Assembly (NCBI GenBank): GCA_963707435.1
Contig: CAVPPF010000007.1
Location: 496,001 to 560,000, forward strand
DNA from: UBA4744 sp963707435
GTDB taxonomy: Bacteria > Actinomycetota > Acidimicrobiia > Spongiisociales > UBA4744
Direction: 5' to 3'
DNA: 64,000 nt
This document shows positions 25,557 through 34,046 of this stretch, one piece after another. Position 1 is the first letter of the stretch, and each line of letters begins with the position of its first letter. Below the pieces are notes generated by a model, which worked only from the letters and a program-made list of their open reading frames with translations, was not told the DNA's origin and did no database searches. Made by a program: the position numbers and the translations under genes.

Positions 25557-26551
25557 GCCGACTCCTTGACAACATAACAGGCCACAAAATGGCCTTTCCC
25601 CTTGTCTTCGAGCGCGGGATGATCACTGGTCCGGCACACGTCCTGCACCCACGGACACCGGTCGATGAACCGGCACTCCGGGGGCGGATTGATGGCCTTC
25701 CCGATGCCTCCCTCGATCTCAACCTTCGGTCGAACGAAGCTCGGGTCGGGTACCGGCACCGCCGACAGCAGGGCGCGCGTGTACGGGTGCTGCGGGTTTC
25801 GCAACAGTTCCTCGGTTGGTCCCATTTCGACGATCTTGCCGAGGTACATCACGGCAATGCGATCGCACATGTAGCGAGCAACCGCGAGGTCGTGTGTGAT
25901 GTAGAGATAGGAAACGTCGAATTCCCTGCCGAGGCTGAGCATCAACTCCATGATCGAGATGCGGATGCTCACATCGAGCATGGAGGTCGGTTCGTCGGCG
26001 ACGACGAACGACGGATCGATTACGAGAGCCCGGGCGATGGCCACGCGTTGGCGCTGTCCTCCAGACAGCTCATGCGGGAACCGGAACATGAAGGTCGCCG
26101 CCGGCAGCAGCCCGACCAATTCCAGCAACTCGGCCACCCGTTCTTCGCGTTCGGTGACCGTCCCGATGCCTTGCACCTGCAGCGGTTCCGAGATCGTGTC
26201 GTAGATCGTGCGCCGCGGGTTCATCGACTCGTACGGATCCTGGAAGATCATCTGGACCCGGCGGCGGAACCGTTTCATGTCCTCGCGATCGATCTCCGAG
26301 ACTCTGATCATCGAACCATTGTCCTGCAACAGGATCTGGCCCTCGGTCTGGCTGGTGAGCCGGACCAGCATCCGGCCGGTCGTGGTCTTGCCGCATCCCG
26401 ACTCTCCCACCAGTCCGAGGCTCTCGCCGGGAGCGATCTCGAAGCTGATGTCATCAACGGCGTGGATGAAGTCGGTCGGTTTGCGGAAGAGGCCGCGCTG
26501 GACCGGGTAGAGCTTCTTGAGGTTCTGGACTTTGACCAGCGGCTCCATCAT
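25553..26551 (-). CDS. Oligopeptide ABC transporter ATP-binding protein (DppF/OppF type)
   Basis: 332 residues from ATG 26551, which overlaps the upstream ATPase stop (ATGA, 26548-26551). Walker A is GESGCGKTTTGR, the Q-loop is in MIFQDPYESMNPR, the signature is ELSGGQRQRVAIARAL, and Walker B is FVVADEPTSML. The C-terminal oligopeptide-transporter extension with CRFIDRCPW is present. It pairs with the ATPase at 26548-27579 to drive uptake through the two permeases. It is the last gene of the transporter operon before pgsA. Confidence 0.93.
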   Translation of the reverse strand: MMEPLVKVQNLKKLYPVQRGLFRKPTDFIHAVDDISFEIAPGESLGLVGESGCGKTTTGRMLVRLTSQTEGQILLQDNGSMIRVSEIDREDMKRFRRRVQMIFQDPYESMNPRRTIYDTISEPLQVQGIGTVTEREERVAELLELVGLLPAATFMFRFPHELSGGQRQRVAIARALVIDPSFVVADEPTSMLDVSIRISIMELMLSLGREFDVSYLYITHDLAVARYMCDRIAVMYLGKIVEMGPTEELLRNPQHPYTRALLSAVPVPDPSFVRPKVEIEGGIGKAINPPPECRFIDRCPWVQDVCRTSDHPALEDKGKGHFVACYVVKESA

Positions 26552-27579
26552 GCTTCCAGCCTTCCCAGTTCGGGGACTTCTTCCCAGTGCCAGCAGGCCA
26601 CCTGATGTCCCGGCGAAGCGTCCTGGTAGACCGGCTCTTCTCGAGCGCAGATCTCGGTCGCAAAGGGACAGCGGGGATGGAAGCGGCACCCGGTCGGCGG
26701 GGCGAGCAGGTTGGGTGGTTCGCCCTCGAGCGGGGCCAGTTTCCGACGCGGACCTTTGACGCTCGGGGTGGAGGAGAGCAACAAATACGTGTAGGGGTGT
26801 CGGGGGCGGGGAAACACTTCATCGGTCGGACCCAACTCGACCAGCTTGCCTGCGTACATGACGCCGATCCGATCGCTCACCTCTGCGATCACGGCGACAT
26901 CGTGAGAGATGTAGATGATCGACATTCCGAGGTCCTCCTGGACCTTTTTCAGCTCTTTGAGAATCTGATCCTGGACGATGACATCGAGCGCCGTCGTCGG
27001 CTCATCGGCGATGATCACTTTCGGGTTGCAGGACAGCGCCATCGCGATGATGGCCCGCTGCCGCATGCCTCCCGAGAACTCGTGGGGATACCGGTCCATC
27101 ATGGCGGGCGTCAACCCGACGAGTTCGAACAGGTCGGCGATTCGTGCCCGACCCTCGGGTTCGGTCATGTCGGGGAAGTGCTGTTCGAGCGCCTCCATGA
27201 TCTGATCGCCAACTTTGTAGACCGGATTCCAGGCGTTCATCGCCCCCTGGAACACCATGGATATGTCGGCCCAGCGGTGCTTGCGCATCTCTTCATGGGA
27301 GAGCTTGACGATGTCCACTCCGTCGAGCACGACCGAGCCTTCTTTGATGATCGCATTGTCTGCGAGCAGCCTGATCAGCGTCATTGCGATGGACGTCTTC
27401 CCGCACCCCGACTCGCCGACCAACCCGAGGGCTTCTCCGTGCGCGAGCTGAAAGCTCACGTTCTCAACAGCCGATACGTCGCCGGCTTTGGTCCGGTAGT
27501 GCATGACCAGGCCGTCGACATCGAGGACCGGTCTGCCGCTCAACTCGCCGCTGCGCCGCTCAGAGGACGTTGCCGTCAT
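26548..27579 (-). CDS. Oligopeptide ABC transporter ATP-binding protein (DppD/OppD type)
   Basis: 343 residues from ATG 27579, five bases after the upstream permease. Walker A is GESGCGKTSIAM, the Q-loop is in ISMVFQGAMNAWNP, the signature is EFSGGMRQRAIIAMAL, and Walker B is VIIADEPTTALDV. The C-terminal CRFHPRCPFATEIC is the cysteine-containing oligopeptide-transporter extension. The reading frame is open far upstream on this strand, but that part is antisense-frame shadow of the permease and carries no domain. Confidence 0.93.
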   Translation of the reverse strand: MTATSSERRSGELSGRPVLDVDGLVMHYRTKAGDVSAVENVSFQLAHGEALGLVGESGCGKTSIAMTLIRLLADNAIIKEGSVVLDGVDIVKLSHEEMRKHRWADISMVFQGAMNAWNPVYKVGDQIMEALEQHFPDMTEPEGRARIADLFELVGLTPAMMDRYPHEFSGGMRQRAIIAMALSCNPKVIIADEPTTALDVIVQDQILKELKKVQEDLGMSIIYISHDVAVIAEVSDRIGVMYAGKLVELGPTDEVFPRPRHPYTYLLLSSTPSVKGPRRKLAPLEGEPPNLLAPPTGCRFHPRCPFATEICAREEPVYQDASPGHQVACWHWEEVPELGRLEA

Positions 27580-27584
27580 GGTTC

Positions 27585-28676
27585 CTACCGTCTCCGCAAT
27601 CGAGGATTGATGATTTCGTCCATAGCCCGACCGACCAGGAAGAACGATCCGGCCAGCAAGGAGACCGCCAGCCCGGCGGGAACGATCAGCCACCAGTAGT
27701 TCGGGTCGAGGAGATACCCCTGCACCCGCGCCTGGTAGATCATGATGCCCCAGCTCATGTCGATGTTGAGCAGCCCGAGGAACGAGAGGGTCGCCTCGGC
27801 GCCGATCGCGTCGGTCACTGCGAACATCATGAACAGGAAGCTGAGCGGGAGCACGTTGGGAATGATGTGGCGGAAGATGAGGTGCATGCGCCCGCCTCCG
27901 GCAATCCGGGCAGCGTCGATGAACGGCTTCACCGACACGGAGAGCGCCTGGGATTTGAGAATGATGGCCGTCCCCCCGAAGCCGCCCAAAACCCCGATCA
28001 GCAACGCCAGATGGAATAGCTGAAAATCGATCAGGGCGCTCAACACGATCAGGATCGGCAGAAACGGCACCAGGATGACCAGGTCGGCCAACCGCATGAA
28101 CACAGTGTCGACGGGTCCGCCGAAGAACGCCGACACCGCCCCGACGGTCGTAGCGATGAAGACCGAAACGAGGGCGGCGACAATTCCCAGCATGAACGCT
28201 GCCCTGCTGCTGAACATCAATTGTGAGAGCACGTCCCGACCGAGCGAATCGGTCCCCAGCAAGTGCCGGGACGACGGACGGGCCGGCTGTTCGGAAACCC
28301 CGAGGGTGTCCCCTACACCGAGCGACGGGTTGATGAGCCGGGCTGAGAATAGGTCGATCTGCGAGGCGGGATCCGTGACCTCGTTGTCGGGAACGATCGT
28401 TTTCTCGACGACCACGGCCTCGTATCCGACCACCGGGTCGTAGACCGACGGTTCCCACACCGTCCCGATCAGGATGGGCTGAACGAGGGCCATGAGCCCG
28501 AACAGGATGATGATGGTCAGTCCGACCAAACCGATCTTGTTCTCGGCGAAACTCGACCATCCTTTTCGAAACCCCCGCCAGAACAAGCGGAGCCGAACTC
28601 GCCACAGCGGCTCGGCAACAACGTCGGCGATCTCCAGGGCCGACGCCGGGTCGGGATTGAGCAGTCGGTCGGTCAC
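27585..28676 (-). CDS. Oligopeptide ABC transporter permease (DppC/OppC type)
   Basis: 363 residues with an N-terminal membrane helix (IGLVGLTIIILFGLMALVQP) and a large loop, then the permease core from about residue 150. HLLGTDSLGRDVLSQLMFSSR is the family signature before the core, and the EAA loop is around DAARIAGGGRMHLIFRHIIPNVLP. It forms the transmembrane pore with the DppB-like protein. The gap to the upstream permease gene is 15 bases. Confidence 0.92.
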   Translation of the reverse strand: MTDRLLNPDPASALEIADVVAEPLWRVRLRLFWRGFRKGWSSFAENKIGLVGLTIIILFGLMALVQPILIGTVWEPSVYDPVVGYEAVVVEKTIVPDNEVTDPASQIDLFSARLINPSLGVGDTLGVSEQPARPSSRHLLGTDSLGRDVLSQLMFSSRAAFMLGIVAALVSVFIATTVGAVSAFFGGPVDTVFMRLADLVILVPFLPILIVLSALIDFQLFHLALLIGVLGGFGGTAIILKSQALSVSVKPFIDAARIAGGGRMHLIFRHIIPNVLPLSFLFMMFAVTDAIGAEATLSFLGLLNIDMSWGIMIYQARVQGYLLDPNYWWLIVPAGLAVSLLAGSFFLVGRAMDEIINPRLRRR

Positions 28677-28691
28677 TGAGCTCTCCTCTCC

Positions 28692-29855
28692 CTACACCCG
28701 GATCCGCGGATCCAGATACATGTACAGAATGTCGATGATCAGGTGAGCGATCAGCGCCAGAACCGCGATGAAGGCAAACGCCCCGATCGTGAGGGGGATA
28801 TCCTCCTGGATCGCGGCCGAGAGCAGCGTGGCGCCCATCCCCGGCCACGAGAAGACGGTCTCGGTAACGACCCCGCCTCCAATCAGGAAAGCCAGGGAAA
28901 GCACCAGCGACGTCGTGACCGGCAGCAAGGCATTACGGGCCGCATGCTTGTCGCGAATGATCTTTTCGGGCACACCCTTGGCCCGGGCGGTGAGGATGAA
29001 GTCCTCCCGGAGGGTCTCCAGCATCGAAGCCCGGGTGAGCAGCATCGTCGCCCCGTAGCCGATCAGGGCCAGGGTGATGGTCGGGAGCATCAAGTGCCAC
29101 CCGATGTCGAGCGCGTAGGGGACTTGTTCGCTCCAGGCGGTGGTCCACCAGATCAGCAGACCGCCGACCAGCAGAATCCGGCCCGCCCAGATCATCTGCT
29201 TGCCTCTGCGGCGGTCCTTGGCACGGCGTCCGAAGATCTCGACGGCAACGAGTACGAGCCCCACGATCAGCGTCGTGATCAACATCCGGTTGAAAACCCC
29301 GTTGGCTTCGACCCCTTCCGGCGCTCCCAGCCAGGTCTCCACCGTGAGGAACTTGCCGATCGGGAACCAGCCCAGCCCGAAAGCAAACGCCCAGATCATC
29401 ATCAAGGCAAACCACGGGTAGAACACGGTCTGGAAGAAGACACCCGTGGTGGTCATCACCGACTCGACCTTCGAACCGCGGCGCCAGGCGATGATCTTGC
29501 CCGACTTGAAGCCCATCCAGAACGAGAGCAGCGTGGCAAAGAGGAAGAGGGCGAGCGTCCTCGGCAAGCGCTCCCCGATGATGGAGGTGACTTCGCGGGG
29601 ATACTCGGAGAAAGAGATACCGAGGTTGCCCGTGAAGAAGTTCTTCATGTAGGTGACGTACTGCGACCACACGGACCCGGTGAGGCCGAGTTGCTCGCGG
29701 AATTGCTCGCGGACCTCGGGGGTGATCTTCGGATTTGCCAGGAACTGCTGGCTGATGTCACCGGGCTGTGCTTGGAGGAGGAAGAACGTGGCCGAGAGAA
29801 ACACAACGAACACGAGGATGTTTTGCAGTGTTCGCCGGCCGATGTACTTGAACAT
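28692..29855 (-). CDS. Oligopeptide ABC transporter permease (DppB/OppB type)
   Basis: 387 residues. The N-terminal helix (LQNILVFVVFLSATFFLLQ), LANPKITPEVREQFREQLGL and the membrane core match DppB. The EAA loop is in DFILTARAKGVPEKIIRDKHAARNALLPV. A long middle insertion (about 190-240) includes a charged stretch RRAKDRRRGKQ between helices. It lies 117 bases downstream of the binding-protein gene, with a strong hairpin between them. Confidence 0.92.
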   Translation of the reverse strand: MFKYIGRRTLQNILVFVVFLSATFFLLQAQPGDISQQFLANPKITPEVREQFREQLGLTGSVWSQYVTYMKNFFTGNLGISFSEYPREVTSIIGERLPRTLALFLFATLLSFWMGFKSGKIIAWRRGSKVESVMTTTGVFFQTVFYPWFALMMIWAFAFGLGWFPIGKFLTVETWLGAPEGVEANGVFNRMLITTLIVGLVLVAVEIFGRRAKDRRRGKQMIWAGRILLVGGLLIWWTTAWSEQVPYALDIGWHLMLPTITLALIGYGATMLLTRASMLETLREDFILTARAKGVPEKIIRDKHAARNALLPVTTSLVLSLAFLIGGGVVTETVFSWPGMGATLLSAAIQEDIPLTIGAFAFIAVLALIAHLIIDILYMYLDPRIRV

Positions 29856-29920
29856 GCAGTGCCCTCCGGCTGCCGGGGAGTCGGTCGAGGCAGGTTAGCA
29901 AAGGAAGCACCAGTTCGCGT

Positions 29921-29950
29921 AGATGGGGAGGGCCGGAGCCCTCCCCATCT
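29921..29950 (-). terminator. Intercistronic hairpin after the oligopeptide-binding protein gene
   Basis: A perfect 13-bp stem (29921-29933 with 29938-29950) and a 4-base loop lies 23 bases after the binding-protein stop. There is no T-run. It probably causes partial termination or protects the upstream mRNA, so that the binding protein is made in excess over the permease and ATPase subunits. Confidence 0.75.
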
Positions 29951-29972
29951 GTATCGCGTTCGATGGTTGTGT

Positions 29973-32003
29973 CTAGTCGACTGCCTTGACGTCTCCCGGC
30001 AGACCGGACAGGTTCTGGATTCCGTCCAAGCTATCTGTGAACGGGAACACCAGCGTGGTCCGGTAGGCCTCGAGGATCGGCGTCTGGAAGAGCACGATGT
30101 AGGGCGCTTCCTCGACGATGATCCGGTCCATCTCCTGGACCGCAGCCTTGGCCGTATCCACGTCGGTGGCGGCGAGCAGCTCAGCAGCAAGCTCGTCGAC
30201 CCGATCGTTGGCGTAGCCCGGGGTGTTGAAGCCACCCTCTGCCGAGTCCTGGTACGAGGCGAAGAACGACTCGTGGAAGGTCGGCAGCGACGGGTCACCG
30301 AGACCCCAACCCAGGATGTACATATCCCAGTTGAGCGCCTCGTCGCCCAGCGCGAAGGCCTTGTCTACGATCACCGAGAAGCCGGTCGGGTTGGCCTTGA
30401 CCGGGATGCCCAGGTTCGAGGCCCATTCGGCGATCCACACCGAGTAGGTCGACCGGAGCGGGTCGTAGCCGGGTCCGGGAGCCAGCAGCTCCAGCTCAGG
30501 TACGGTCGTTCCGTTCGGGTCTTTGAGACCCGTACCGGTGCCGTCCTTCAGTTCCTGGTTGTCCGCGTCCCACTCGGGCGCGACCGTCCAGGTGAAGCCA
30601 CCGTCGGTGAGGAGCTTCACAGCTTCGGTGAAACGCTCTTCACCACTCAGGCCGGCACAGAGTTGCTCGACGTCCGGGTTGGCCCAGAACGCGTTGCCCG
30701 ACGGCACCAGGCTGTACGCCGGGATGGCCGCACCCTGCAACAGGGTCTGCATGAACTCTTTGTCGGTCATACACGCCAGCGCCCGCCGGAAACTCAGCTC
30801 CGACATCGGTGCCTTGCGCATGTTGAATGCCAGGTAACGGAATCCGTTCGACGCATTGGCGATCAGGCTCAGGTCCGAAGCGGACGTGATCTGGTCCTTC
30901 AGTCCCGCCTGGAGACCCAGGGAGCTGAGGATGAAGTCGATCTCACCGTTGCGCAGAGCGAGGATGGCCGCGTTCTGGTCGGAGTAGATCGAATACAGAA
31001 CATCACTGGCGAAGGGACCGGAGGTCCACTGCGTCGTGACTTCGCCCTCACCGGAGCCGTTGTACACCTCATCAAAGCCCTTGGCATCGTTCTTCTGACG
31101 GAACGAGCCATCGGCATAGAAGGTGTACTCGGTGCCCGCGTAGTAGTCGCCGGCGTTCATCTGGTTGTTGGCGAAGGCGCCGGGCTCACGACCGGAATAG
31201 ATCATCGACCCGGCAGACGGCTCGCCTTCGCCGCTGAAGGCATATAGCGTCGCAGACGGATCGTCGCTGGCGCGGGCTTCCTCGACCTTGTCGGCCCAGA
31301 AGTGCTCGGGCATGAACGGTGCCAAACCGACTCCGTTGTTCCAGATCGCCAGACCGGGCTGCTCGGAGAATTCGACGCGGACGGTGTAGTCGTCCACAGC
31401 CGTGATATTCGTGACACCCTCGCGGGCCGGTGACGACTCGTCGACATCTTCGGTCGCCGGATCATCGAGCACCTCATCGGCTTGCAGCGAGAAGTATCCG
31501 GGCCAGTTGCCACCGAGTCCGAAGTCCTTCATCACGTTGTAGGTGAACACGAGGTCGTTGGCGGTGACTTCTTCACCGTCGGACCACATGATGCCCTGAC
31601 GGATGGTCTGCTCAACGGCCCAAACGTCTCCGTCCTGGGTTGCAGGAATCGGATCACCCTCGGCCAGCGATGGCACCAGGATGATGTTCGGGAACGCCAG
31701 CGTGAACAGCGCCGGGTGGCTGCTGCCCAAGACGTAGCCGTTGTAGACGTCCGCCTCCGGACCCAGGTAGGCCCAGAAGTTGTCGGTCGTCAAGTCGCTA
31801 AAGATGCCGATCTTGTAGGTAAACCCCTCGACAGTGGGCGCTGCGGTCGTGGTGGTCTCACCGTCAGTAGGAGTCGCCGTCGTGGTGGTTTCTCCCGCTG
31901 CTGTTGTATCGGTGGTTCCCTCCGCGCACGCTGCTGCTACTAGTGCCAAAACGGCCACTACAGCAAGCCAACGCCACTTCGAGAGTTTCCGTGATGTGCT
32001 CAC
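29973..32003 (-). CDS. Oligopeptide ABC transporter substrate-binding lipoprotein (SBP_bac_5)
   Basis: 676 residues. Lipoprotein signal WLAVVAVLALVAAAC places the lipidated cysteine at 26, followed by a threonine-rich linker. The family 5 binding domain spans about 60-670 (AVEQTIRQGIMWSDGEEVTANDLVFTYN, split by domain motifs such as YLAFNMRKAPMSELSFRRAL). It captures peptides or similar solutes outside the membrane. The start is GTG 32003 with GGAGGG 7 bases upstream. It is the first gene of the transporter operon and has its own promoter at 32094-32122. Confidence 0.92.
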   Translation of the reverse strand: MSTSRKLSKWRWLAVVAVLALVAAACAEGTTDTTAAGETTTTATPTDGETTTTAAPTVEGFTYKIGIFSDLTTDNFWAYLGPEADVYNGYVLGSSHPALFTLAFPNIILVPSLAEGDPIPATQDGDVWAVEQTIRQGIMWSDGEEVTANDLVFTYNVMKDFGLGGNWPGYFSLQADEVLDDPATEDVDESSPAREGVTNITAVDDYTVRVEFSEQPGLAIWNNGVGLAPFMPEHFWADKVEEARASDDPSATLYAFSGEGEPSAGSMIYSGREPGAFANNQMNAGDYYAGTEYTFYADGSFRQKNDAKGFDEVYNGSGEGEVTTQWTSGPFASDVLYSIYSDQNAAILALRNGEIDFILSSLGLQAGLKDQITSASDLSLIANASNGFRYLAFNMRKAPMSELSFRRALACMTDKEFMQTLLQGAAIPAYSLVPSGNAFWANPDVEQLCAGLSGEERFTEAVKLLTDGGFTWTVAPEWDADNQELKDGTGTGLKDPNGTTVPELELLAPGPGYDPLRSTYSVWIAEWASNLGIPVKANPTGFSVIVDKAFALGDEALNWDMYILGWGLGDPSLPTFHESFFASYQDSAEGGFNTPGYANDRVDELAAELLAATDVDTAKAAVQEMDRIIVEEAPYIVLFQTPILEAYRTTLVFPFTDSLDGIQNLSGLPGDVKAVD

Positions 32004-32093
32004 AGTTTAACCCTCCATGTTTCCTTCGGTTTCCAGTCCCTCGCGGTCCGCGTCCGCTGGCAGCGGCGGGAACCCTGATTCGAGAACGACAAT

Positions 32094-32122
32094 AGGATAG
32101 CCACGGGCAGGGCGCGAGCCAA
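32094..32122 (-). promoter_or_regulatory. Promoter of the oligopeptide transporter operon
   Basis: On the minus strand TTGGCT (32117-32122) and TATCCT (32094-32099) are separated by 17 bases, giving a leader of roughly 85 bases before the GTG start. This is a reasonable housekeeping-sigma promoter by sequence only. Confidence 0.5.
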
Positions 32123-32152
32123 TACCTACCTCCCAGCTATTACCATATCTGG

Positions 32153-33169
32153 CTAACCGACCAAGGAGCCAAGCGCGGAAGAGTCCGCTGTGACGGGCGA
32201 CTTCGCCGCAGGCAGGGTGAGTGCGAAGGTGGAGACGCCGCCCTCGTAGGTGTACACGAGGTCGCCGTCCATCAGCCTGGCGAGCTTGCGGGAGACGTGG
32301 AGTCCGAGGCCGACCGACCCCGAAACCGGCGTATCGGTGTGTCCCTGCTGGTATGCCTCGAAGACGGTCGCCCGGTCTTCCTCAGCAATGCCTGCACCGT
32401 CGTCGCACACGCAGGCGGTCACCGTGTGTTCATTCGCTCGCACAACCACGGTGATCGAGGGTCCTCCGTAGCGGATCGCGTTGGTCAGAAGGTTCCTGAC
32501 GATCTGGCGGACGCGGGAGGGATCCGCCCACACCGGAGCGCTCTCGAGATCGAGCGCGATGGCGTCGCGGACATCCTTGGCGCAAACGCACCCGCGAACG
32601 ACCGTGCGAACCTCGGTCGCCAGGTCGATGAGATCCGGCACGACGGTCATCGATCCCAGCTCGGCCCGGGCGGCAACCAGGAGGTCGTCGATGATGTTGT
32701 TGATCTCGCGGCTCTGGTCGCCGACCAGTTCCGCCAGTTCGGCCGACTCCACATCGCCGCTTCGCAGCAGGCCGTCGCGAAGCTCATCGGCGAATCCAAG
32801 GACAACCGTGAGCGGATTGCGAATCTCGTGACTCACCGTGGCCACGAACTGGTCCTTTGACCGCAGCAGGCTCTCGAGCCGATCGTTGGCCCGGCTCAAT
32901 TCAGCGGTTCTCTGTTTGACCTTTTCGTCGGTAGCCCGCAAGGCTGCGTCGACGTTCGCATACTCCTTGCCGATCAACCAACCGGCGATGCCGAGGACTA
33001 TCGGGGCAAGGTCGACGATCCAGAGGACCGGTTGCGCATCGTGGGCGAGGGTGATGGCGTCGAGCGCCAACCCGCCGCCGGCCAGCAGCCATCCGGCCGC
33101 CGGAAACAGCAGCCCGAATACGAAACCGCCGACCGTCCATCTCCGCAAGAGCATGCTGCGACGTGTCAT
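32153..33169 (-). CDS. Membrane sensor histidine kinase (orphan)
   Basis: 338 residues from ATG 33169. Two membrane helices (about 12-34 and 48-66) leave almost no periplasmic sensor part. A coiled linker follows, then the dimerisation domain with the phospho-acceptor H114 in VSHEIRNPLTVVLGFADEL. The ATPase domain has N (NLLTNAIRYGG), G1 (DDGAGIAEED) and G2 (GSVGLGLHVSRKL) boxes. No response regulator gene is in the window, so its partner is unknown. The frame is open to 33457, but the extension has no domain. Confidence 0.9.
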   Translation of the reverse strand: MTRRSMLLRRWTVGGFVFGLLFPAAGWLLAGGGLALDAITLAHDAQPVLWIVDLAPIVLGIAGWLIGKEYANVDAALRATDEKVKQRTAELSRANDRLESLLRSKDQFVATVSHEIRNPLTVVLGFADELRDGLLRSGDVESAELAELVGDQSREINNIIDDLLVAARAELGSMTVVPDLIDLATEVRTVVRGCVCAKDVRDAIALDLESAPVWADPSRVRQIVRNLLTNAIRYGGPSITVVVRANEHTVTACVCDDGAGIAEEDRATVFEAYQQGHTDTPVSGSVGLGLHVSRKLARLMDGDLVYTYEGGVSTFALTLPAAKSPVTADSSALGSLVG

Positions 33170-33245
33170 GTCACAGGAGTTATCGGAACCGTGAGGACGA
33201 TACCTGAGTGCCACTTGTCGGGCGGCGGGTTCGCGCCGACGCCGT

Positions 33246-33557
33246 TCAGCGCATGCGGCCGAATTCATTGATATCGAGAGCGAACGCTCCGCCGTCCGTG
33301 ACCGTGAGCCGACCGGTCCGCTCAACGTACCGAACATTGTCGACCACGGTCTCGGGTGGGGCGACGTTGATGACGAATCCGGCCGACCCGATCGGAATGA
33401 TCCGGGTACGGAGCGTATTGCCGCGGACGTAGCTCGAGGAACGCGCATCGTAGACAAAGGTGTAGCCGGCGATTCGCATGGCCGAGACGTCCACCCGCTC
33501 GACTACCCCGAAGAAATGGCGACGCACATCGGAGTCGAATTGGCGGCGCTCGATCAC
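33246..33557 (-). CDS. Small conserved hypothetical protein
   Basis: 103 residues, rich in beta strands: RRHFFGVVERVD, MRIAGYTFVYDARSSSYVRG, IIPIGSAGFVINVAPPETVV and LTVTDGGAFALDINEF. The ending has the look of a conserved small family that I have seen only as unnamed. No signal peptide, metal site or catalytic motif is present. It lies 76 bases upstream of the histidine kinase on the same strand. No function is assigned. Confidence 0.6.
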   Translation of the reverse strand: MIERRQFDSDVRRHFFGVVERVDVSAMRIAGYTFVYDARSSSYVRGNTLRTRIIPIGSAGFVINVAPPETVVDNVRYVERTGRLTVTDGGAFALDINEFGRMR

Positions 33558-33678
33558 ATGGACCTTGTCTCCATATCCAACAGCATCGCTGCCTCCCGAC
33601 CTCGTGGCTGCCAGCCTCGATCAAGAGGACGCCGCCCAGCGCAACACCTCACCGACGGCTTCTCTTGCCCGGTCCCGG

Positions 33679-33879
33679 CTACCGGTTCATCGTCTCCGTG
33701 GCGCTGAGTTGAGCCTGGCGGGCAAGGTCTACCGCATGGCCGAGGATCCGGGCCGCCTCCTGAGGGTTGTGGAAGCCCATGCTGTTCTCGGCGTCCACGA
33801 AGTCCCAGCGCATCTGGGCCGAACGATACAGGGCTCTGGCTTCCTCTTCTGGCGTTGCGTTGAAGTTATCCCGGTGCAA
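33679..33879 (-). CDS. Short protein resembling the C-terminus of cytochrome c552 nitrite reductase
   Basis: 66 residues from TTG 33879. The segment MRWDFVDAENSMGFHNPQEA followed by ILGHAVDLARQAQ resembles the C-terminal helices of NrfA/cytochrome c552 proteins, including the histidine of FHNPQEA that ligates a haem in the full enzyme. No CxxCH motif is present, so this peptide cannot hold a covalent c-type haem alone. It follows tRNA-Pro and its hairpin on the same strand. It may be a free-standing domain or a gene remnant. Automated pipelines could name it nitrite reductase, which would be misleading. Confidence 0.6.
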   Translation of the reverse strand: MHRDNFNATPEEEARALYRSAQMRWDFVDAENSMGFHNPQEAARILGHAVDLARQAQLSATETMNR

Positions 33880-33887
33880 GACGATGA

Positions 33888-33912
33888 GAATCCCCCGTAC
33901 AACAGGGGATTC
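33888..33912 (-). terminator. Hairpin after tRNA-Pro
   Basis: GAATCCCC (33888-33895) pairs with GGGGATTC (33905-33912), an 8-bp stem with a 9-base loop, beginning 7 bases past the tRNA 3' end. It probably ends or processes the tRNA transcript. No long T-run follows. Confidence 0.6.
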
Positions 33913-33918
33913 TGTTCG

Positions 33919-33993
33919 TCGGGCTGGGGAGATTTGAACTCCCGACCTCTTGACCCCCAGTCAAGCGCGTCTGCCAAACTGCGCCACAGCCCG
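33919..33993 (-). tRNA. tRNA-Pro, anticodon GGG
   Basis: The minus strand folds into a full cloverleaf of 75 bases. The acceptor stem is CGGGCTG with CAGCCCG, the anticodon stem CTTGA with TCAAG encloses the loop CTGGGGG (anticodon GGG), and the T-arm is GGGAG, TTCAAAT, CTCCC. The discriminator base is A and the CCA end is not encoded. It reads the proline codon CCC (and CCU by wobble). Confidence 0.95.
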
Positions 33994-34046
33994 TGGATGG
34001 GGATGTTAACCGCGCAATCGAAAACCGGATGGAACGAGCGTTGCGC

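Noticed and set aside
28743..31247. An 834-codon open frame on the plus strand across the oligopeptide transporter genes
   Set aside because: It is antisense to the permease and binding-protein genes, which have clear domains; its translation has arginine/glycine/glutamate-rich composition and no recognisable motif. Long antisense frames are expected in high-GC DNA.
33919..33993. Integration hot spot at tRNA-Pro
   Set aside because: No integrase, no direct repeat of the tRNA 3' end and no change in base composition beside the tRNA were seen.
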